Of a stretch of DNA of 9,391 nt, positions 6,019 through 9,391 are shown piece by piece. The notes beneath the pieces are model-generated. The model made no database searches and had not been told where the DNA came from. It saw nothing but the letters and a program-made list of their open reading frames with translations. Origin of the DNA: Gemmatimonadota bacterium. GTDB taxonomy: Bacteria; Gemmatimonadota; Gemmatimonadetes; Longimicrobiales; Gaopeijiaceae. How positions within the stretch are numbered: the first letter of the stretch is position 1; the number at the start of each line of letters is the position of its first letter. Position numbers and translations under genes: made by a program. The stretch covers positions 1 to 9,391 of the forward strand of contig JAHHMJ010000425.1 in assembly GCA_018678395.1 (NCBI GenBank). The letters run 5' to 3'.

Positions 6019-6527
6019 ACCTCAAAGACACGATCTCCGACTGGCTCGCCGCGCTTCCGTGCGAGGCCCGTGAAGTCGACGACCCGAACGTCGACTGGCG
6101 CTACGAAATCCGTTACCCGGCCCGCCGACCCGACCACGTCATGCACGTCGCGGGAGTGCCGGGCCCCGCACCCTCCGTCGTGATCGTGTCGGTCACCCGC
6201 CTGTCCGAGCGGCACCGGCAGCGGTACGACGGTCTCCCGGACGATGAGAAGCGCGTCTTCCTCTTCGGATTGCGCCACACGCTCAACCGTCCCGAGGTCG
6301 ACTTCGAACTCCGTGGCCCCGGGGACCTGGAGTGCCCCGAGGCGTTCCAGGTGAGTGTGCGGCGGTTCGCCGACGGGCTCAGCCTGGACTCGTTCGCGTT
6401 CAGCCTCGGCGCGGTGTACAAGGCCGAGCTCAGCACGATCTGGTTCATCCAGGAGTCGTTGGACCAGGATCCGACGACGGCCCCGGTTTTCTTCGATTTC
6501 GAGGGCGCAGACATCCCGGAAGCCTGA
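6015..6527 (+). CDS. Small conserved hypothetical protein, DUF2299-like
   Basis: Predicted 170-residue soluble protein with no signal peptide or membrane segment. The alternation of strands and helices (WRYEIRYP at 28-35, SVVIVSVTRLS at 54-64, KRVFLFGLRHTL at 79-90, AFQVSVRRFADGLSLDSF at 110-127, then a long helix containing VYKAELSTIWFIQE) resembles DUF2299, a small family of unknown function, and more loosely YbjN or secretion-chaperone-like folds. This family call rests on pattern memory and is tentative. ATG 6015 was chosen because the same frame upstream, back to 5751, only translates the tRNA and its T-arm remnants. The start codon lies in an inverted repeat. The nearest neighbours are the tRNA-Ile upstream and a DUF3108 gene downstream; neither explains its role. 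Confidence 0.8.
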   Translation: MDLKDTISDWLAALPCEAREVDDPNVDWRYEIRYPARRPDHVMHVAGVPGPAPSVVIVSVTRLSERHRQRYDGLPDDEKRVFLFGLRHTLNRPEVDFELRGPGDLECPEAFQVSVRRFADGLSLDSFAFSLGAVYKAELSTIWFIQESLDQDPTTAPVFFDFEGADIPEA

Positions 6528-6546
6528 GGTCGCGGGCCGCCCCCCG

Positions 6547-6576
6547 CCCGGGAACCGAGGAACGCCTCCTCCCGGG
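6547..6576 (+). repeat. Nested inverted repeat after the DUF2299-like gene
   Basis: Outer arms CCCGGG (6547-6552) and CCCGGG (6571-6576) are self-complementary. Inside them, GAGG (6557-6560) and CCTC (6565-6568) close an AACG tetraloop. The structure starts 20 bases after the stop codon at 6527. It could act as a GC-rich terminator or an mRNA 3'-end stabiliser, but no T tract follows, so termination is only a guess. Confidence 0.4.
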
Positions 6577-6609
6577 TCGGTGTTCGACAGTCACGAGCAG
6601 CGCCGAACC

Positions 6610-6624
6610 GATCCGCTGCGGATC
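6610..6624. promoter_or_regulatory. Perfect 15-base palindrome upstream of the DUF3108 gene
   Basis: GATCCGC (6610-6616), central T, GCGGATC (6618-6624): seven perfect base pairs of dyad symmetry. It ends 18 bases before the ATG at 6643, where it could be an operator for a dimeric regulator or an RNA hairpin with a CTG loop close to the ribosome landing site. No promoter hexamers are recognisable around it. Confidence 0.4.
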
Positions 6625-6642
6625 CCTTCGACCGACCGAACC

Positions 6643-7467
6643 ATGCCCGTCGCCACCACCTCCCGAATCCTCCTCGCCGCCGCGGTGTGCGCGGGTGTGC
6701 TGATACCCGTCGAGGCGCGTGCTCAGGATTCGGGGTCCAACGGTGACAACGGCGGCGGCCTGCCGATCGCGGAGCTGCCCCCGCGCGAGGGGATGTACCA
6801 CGCCTTTCGGCCCGGCGAGCGGATGGTGTTCGACGCGCATGTCGGGATTCTCGGTGGCGTCGGGGAGGCGGTCCTGGAGATCCACGCCGACTCTCTGCAC
6901 GGCATTCCGGTCTACAACACCCGTCTGCAACTCCAGGCGTCGGCACTCTTCGGGACGCTCACCGTCGACAACCTCCTGCAGTCGTGGCTCGACCCGGAGA
7001 CGATGCGTGCGCTGCGGTTCGCCAAGCGGCAGGACGAGCCCGGCACCAAGACCGACGAAACCTTCGATTTCTTCATCGACGAAGGCGAGTGGCGCCGCAC
7101 GGACGGTGGAGAACAGGGGGCCCTGTCGTCGCAGTATCCGCTGGACGACATCTCGTTCATCTATTACGTCCGCGCCCTCCCGCTGGAAGTCGGCAAGCGG
7201 TACGTCCTGAATGATTACTACAAGGAGTCCGGGAACCCCGTGATCCTCGACGTCGTGCGCCGTGAGACCGTAAAGGTGCCGGCGGGCGAATTCCAGACGA
7301 TCGTCGTGCGTCCGACGATCCAGACGCGCGGGCTCTTCGGGCAGGGCGGCGAGGCCGAACTGTATTTCACCGACGACGTCCAGCGGTTCCTGGTCATGCT
7401 GAAGTCGAAGCTGCCCCTCCTGCAGACGCTCGAATTCCGACTGACGGACTTCTCGACGGGCTACTGA
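6643..7467 (+). CDS. Exported DUF3108 domain protein
   Basis: Predicted 274-residue protein with a cleavable Sec signal peptide: charged start, hydrophobic core LLAAAVCAGVLI (10-21), and probable cleavage after ARA at 25-27. The mature part begins with a Gly/Asn-rich linker (about 28-40). The DUF3108 domain follows: FRPGERMVFDAHVGILGGVGEAVLEI (about 55-80), FFIDEGEWRR (143-152), LDDISFIYYVRALPLEVGKRY (167-187), KVPAGEFQTIVVRP (211-224), and a C-terminal AELYFTDDVQRFLVMLKSKL stretch. Members are predicted periplasmic or outer-membrane-associated beta-rich proteins of unknown function, perhaps lipid- or polysaccharide-related by fold resemblance to LolA-like proteins. ATG 6643 is chosen because it gives a clean signal peptide; no Shine-Dalgarno is seen. 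A perfect palindrome lies just upstream and a strong hairpin downstream. Confidence 0.87.
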   Translation: MPVATTSRILLAAAVCAGVLIPVEARAQDSGSNGDNGGGLPIAELPPREGMYHAFRPGERMVFDAHVGILGGVGEAVLEIHADSLHGIPVYNTRLQLQASALFGTLTVDNLLQSWLDPETMRALRFAKRQDEPGTKTDETFDFFIDEGEWRRTDGGEQGALSSQYPLDDISFIYYVRALPLEVGKRYVLNDYYKESGNPVILDVVRRETVKVPAGEFQTIVVRPTIQTRGLFGQGGEAELYFTDDVQRFLVMLKSKLPLLQTLEFRLTDFSTGY

Positions 7468-7506
7468 GCTCCCGCCGCCGCCGGGCGCGTTCGAGACGCT
7501 TGCGCA

Positions 7507-7547
7507 CCCGTTCCGACCGGGGCACCGTCGATACGGTGGCGAACGGG
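7507..7547 (+). terminator. Nested hairpin between the DUF3108 gene and the next operon
   Basis: CCCGTTC (7507-7513) pairs with GAACGGG (7541-7547). Inside, CACCGT (7523-7528) pairs with ACGGTG (7533-7538) around a CGAT tetraloop. The 13 paired bases make this the strongest structure in any gap of the window. It lies 40 bases after the DUF3108 stop and 33 before the next start. It may end the upstream transcript or act in the leader of the downstream operon. No T tract follows, so termination would have to be factor-assisted. Confidence 0.4.
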
Positions 7548-7560
7548 ACGATCGTCGAAG

Positions 7561-7583
7561 AGGAGTCCTTCTACAGCATGTGA
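7561..7583 (+). promoter_or_regulatory. Ribosome binding site and start region of the gamma-glutamylcyclotransferase-like gene
   Basis: AGGAG (7561-7565) is the only good Shine-Dalgarno in the window. The first in-frame start is GTG at 7580, 14 bases downstream, which is rather far; a second GTG lies at 7586. An out-of-frame ATG at 7578 is followed directly by TGA (ATGTGA, 7578-7583) and overlaps the GTG start, forming a one-codon minimal open frame. Confidence 0.4.
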
Positions 7584-8092
7584 GGGTGGGAGCCCTGCTC
7601 TACTTCGCGTACGGGTCGAATCTCTGGCTTCCACGTCTCCGGCGGCGAGTGCCCGGCGTCCAGCCGCTCGGGGCCGCCCTCCTGCGGGGGTTTTCCCTGC
7701 GTTGGCACAAGCGTAGCCACGACGGGTCGGGGAAGTGCGGGATCGCGTTCGACGAAGGCGGAATCGTGCACGGCGGCCTGTTCCGCATCCCGCCCCCCCA
7801 AAGGCCGAGGCTCGACCGCGTGGAGGAACTCGGGGTCGGGTATGCGGACCTCGACGTTCGCGTGGAGACCGGCTCGGCTGCGCATGCGGCCTACACCTAC
7901 GTGGCCCTGCCGCGAGCGCGCGCCGAGGGGCTGAGGCCGTATCGCTGGTACCGCGATCTCGTGGTGGCGGGCGCCCGGTGGCATGGTCTTCCGGACCCGT
8001 ACGTCCGACAACTCGCCGACGTGGCTGTCGCGAGGGATCCCGATGCCGGGCGCTCGCGTCGAGAGCGGGCGTCCCTGGCGCTCCTCCCATGA
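7580..8092 (+). CDS. Gamma-glutamylcyclotransferase-like family protein
   Basis: Predicted 170-residue soluble protein of the GGCT-like (AIG2/BtrG) fold. The family signature YFAYGSNL is at 8-15 (substrate-binding YGSN loop at 11-14), and LDRVEE at 78-83 matches the LDxxE segment whose glutamate (Glu82) is the general acid/base. Bacterial members release 5-oxoproline from gamma-glutamyl peptides or amines, or act in related gamma-glutamyl chemistry; the substrate cannot be told from the sequence. The start is GTG 7580; no ATG is available in frame. Its stop codon overlaps the cutC start as ATGA, indicating translational coupling. This gene leads a three-gene operon with cutC and a phosphopantetheinyl transferase, a mix that does not point to one pathway. 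The C-terminal 20 residues are Arg/Ala-rich and probably not part of the fold. Confidence 0.82.
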   Translation: MRVGALLYFAYGSNLWLPRLRRRVPGVQPLGAALLRGFSLRWHKRSHDGSGKCGIAFDEGGIVHGGLFRIPPPQRPRLDRVEELGVGYADLDVRVETGSAAHAAYTYVALPRARAEGLRPYRWYRDLVVAGARWHGLPDPYVRQLADVAVARDPDAGRSRRERASLALLP

Positions 8093-8754
8093 CCGAGGGC
8101 GAACCTTCGGTGACGGTCGAAGCGTGCGTGACATCGGTTGCCGAGGCGCGCGCGGCTGCTGAGGCGGGGGCCGGACGCCTCGAGGTGTGTCGGCGCCTCG
8201 AAGTGGGTGGCCTGACGCCCTCGGCGCACGACCTCCGGGAGGTCACCGAGGCGGTATCCGTGCCGCTCTACGCGATGGTCCGTCCCCGGGCCGGCGACTA
8301 CCGGGCTCGGGCGGGCGAGGTCGAGCGCATGCTCGCGTCGATCGAGGCGCTGCGGGAGGCGGGGGCGGCCGGCTTCGTCGTGGGCGTACTCGACGGCGCG
8401 GGGGCGGTCGACACGGTCGCTCTCGCCGAACTGGTGGATGCGGCCGGACCGAGACCGGTCACGTTCCATCGCGCCTTCGACGAGGTGCGGGACCGGGGCG
8501 CGGCGCTCGAGAGCCTCGCCTGCACGGGTGTTGCGCGGGTCCTGACGTCGGGAGGTGCCGAGACGGCCTGGGACGGCCGCGCCGAGCTGCAGCGGATGGT
8601 CGGCGCAGCGCCGCCCGGCATCACGATCCTCGCCGGAGGGCGGGTGCGAGGCGATCACGTCCGGGACCTGGTTGCACGGACCGGCCTGCGAGAGGTCCAT
8701 GCGCGAGCCGCGGGTGTAGCCGGCGTGTGCCGGGCGCTGAACGGGACCGGCTGA
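8089..8754 (+). CDS. cutC: CutC family TIM-barrel protein
   Basis: Predicted 221-residue cytoplasmic TIM-barrel protein, slightly shorter than E. coli CutC. Conserved blocks: VEACVTSVAEARAAAEAGAG (10-29), RLEVCRRLEVGGLTPS (30-45), MVRPRAGDY (63-71), GFVVGVLDGAGAVD (95-108), VTFHRAFDEV (124-133), RVLTSGGAETAWDG (150-163) and ILAGGRV (180-186). It was named for copper homeostasis, but the E. coli copper phenotype was later traced to the MicL small RNA encoded within the 3' part of cutC, so the protein's own function is uncertain; an enzymatic role is likely from the barrel. ATG 8089 overlaps the stop of the upstream gene (ATGA), and the stop is 5 bases before the next start. Confidence 0.93.
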   Translation: MTEGEPSVTVEACVTSVAEARAAAEAGAGRLEVCRRLEVGGLTPSAHDLREVTEAVSVPLYAMVRPRAGDYRARAGEVERMLASIEALREAGAAGFVVGVLDGAGAVDTVALAELVDAAGPRPVTFHRAFDEVRDRGAALESLACTGVARVLTSGGAETAWDGRAELQRMVGAAPPGITILAGGRVRGDHVRDLVARTGLREVHARAAGVAGVCRALNGTG

Positions 8755-8759
8755 GCGAG

Positions 8760-9391
8760 ATGGCTACGGCTCTGACCCTGGTGCGCGCACGCCTCGACAG
8801 GCTCCCCGAGCGCTGGGCGGACGGGACGGCGTGGCTGTCGGCTGAAGAGCGCTCGCGAATCGGCCGTTTCCGGTTCGAGCGACACGCGCGCCGACAGCGG
8901 GTCGCGACCGTACTTCTGCGCGGGGTGCTGGGATCGGTGACGGGTCGCGATCCGGGCTCGCTCGAGTTCCTGGCCGGGGAGCACGGGAAGCCGCATCTGT
9001 CCGGTGGCCCCCCGTTCAACGTGTCGCACTCGGGCGAGTGGTGGCTGTTCGGATGGGCCGAGGAGGGCCGCGTCGGGGTCGACGTCGAGGTCGCGCGAGA
9101 GCTCGATGATCTCGAGGCCGTGGCCCGCAGGTCGTTCCACCCCGCCGAGTTCACGCGGGTGATGGCTCGTACGGGACCGGAGCGTTCGGCCGCGTTCTTC
9201 CGGGTCTGGAGCCGGAAGGAGGCGTTCATCAAGGCCCTCGGCATGGGACTCGCCTATCCGCTCGACGGCTTCGTCGTCTCCGAGGAGCGCGATCCGCCCG
9301 CCGGCCTGCTCGAGGTGAACGACGCTGCCGAGTCCTCGGCCGAATGGCTGCTCCGGCCCGTGGAATGGGCGAACGACCTCGGTGCCGCGAT
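8760..9391 (+). CDS. 4'-phosphopantetheinyl transferase, Sfp type (3' end outside window)
   Basis: Transfers the 4'-phosphopantetheine arm of coenzyme A to a conserved serine of acyl- or peptidyl-carrier proteins, using Mg2+. 210 complete codons are visible before the window ends; Sfp-type enzymes are usually about 220-240 residues, so only a short tail is missing. Motifs in order: GKPHL (76-80) and FNVSHSG (86-92) for CoA binding, VGVDVE (105-110, Mg-binding Asp108 and Glu110), and FFRVWSRKEAFIKALGMGL (146-164), the WxxKEAxxKxxGxG signature with Glu154 and Lys158. ATG 8760 starts 5 bases after the cutC stop and gives the expected N-terminal length; an operon with cutC is likely. No polyketide or nonribosomal peptide genes are in the window, so the target carrier protein is unknown. 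Confidence 0.95.
   Translation, partial: MATALTLVRARLDRLPERWADGTAWLSAEERSRIGRFRFERHARRQRVATVLLRGVLGSVTGRDPGSLEFLAGEHGKPHLSGGPPFNVSHSGEWWLFGWAEEGRVGVDVEVARELDDLEAVARRSFHPAEFTRVMARTGPERSAAFFRVWSRKEAFIKALGMGLAYPLDGFVVSEERDPPAGLLEVNDAAESSAEWLLRPVEWANDLGAA

Overview
This window comes from a GC-rich bacterial chromosome and holds ordinary, densely packed housekeeping and accessory genes. GC-rich third codon positions give long open shadow frames opposite the real genes. The organism is diderm or at least lipoprotein- and periplasm-oriented: there is a lipobox amidohydrolase, a signal-peptide DUF3108 protein and an MBOAT/SGNH acyl-transfer pair. The gene mix and the near absence of Shine-Dalgarno sequences suggest a lineage such as Gemmatimonadota, but this is an inference from general familiarity, not from a marker gene. 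No phage, transposon, CRISPR array or rRNA was seen.

Layout. (1) Positions 1-3179, plus strand, tightly packed: the C-terminal half of an AlgI-type MBOAT O-acyltransferase, its probable SGNH-hydrolase-like partner 2 bases downstream, a rhomboid protease, and a YigZ/IMPACT-family protein. The first two probably work together to O-acylate an exported polysaccharide. (2) Positions 3199-5548, minus strand: a D-aminoacylase-like amidohydrolase lipoprotein, with pyridoxamine 5'-phosphate oxidase (pdxH) upstream of it; the run converges with yigZ across a 19-base gap. (3) Positions 5549-6014, non-coding: a divergent spacer, a solitary tRNA-Ile(GAT) with its own plausible promoter and terminator, then about 190 bases with two perfect tRNA T-arms that belong to no intact tRNA. 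This is the oddest stretch of the window. (4) Positions 6015-7467, plus strand: a small soluble protein resembling DUF2299 and an exported DUF3108 protein. Inverted repeats lie at the first start codon, after the first stop, and just before the second start. (5) Positions 7580-9391, plus strand: a compact operon of a gamma-glutamylcyclotransferase-like protein, CutC (overlapping start/stop) and an Sfp-type phosphopantetheinyl transferase cut by the window end.

No clearly new multi-gene system was found. The points most worth a second look are the orphan T-arms after the tRNA, the non-canonical metal- and substrate-site residues of the amidohydrolase, and several well-formed inverted repeats in the short intergenic gaps.
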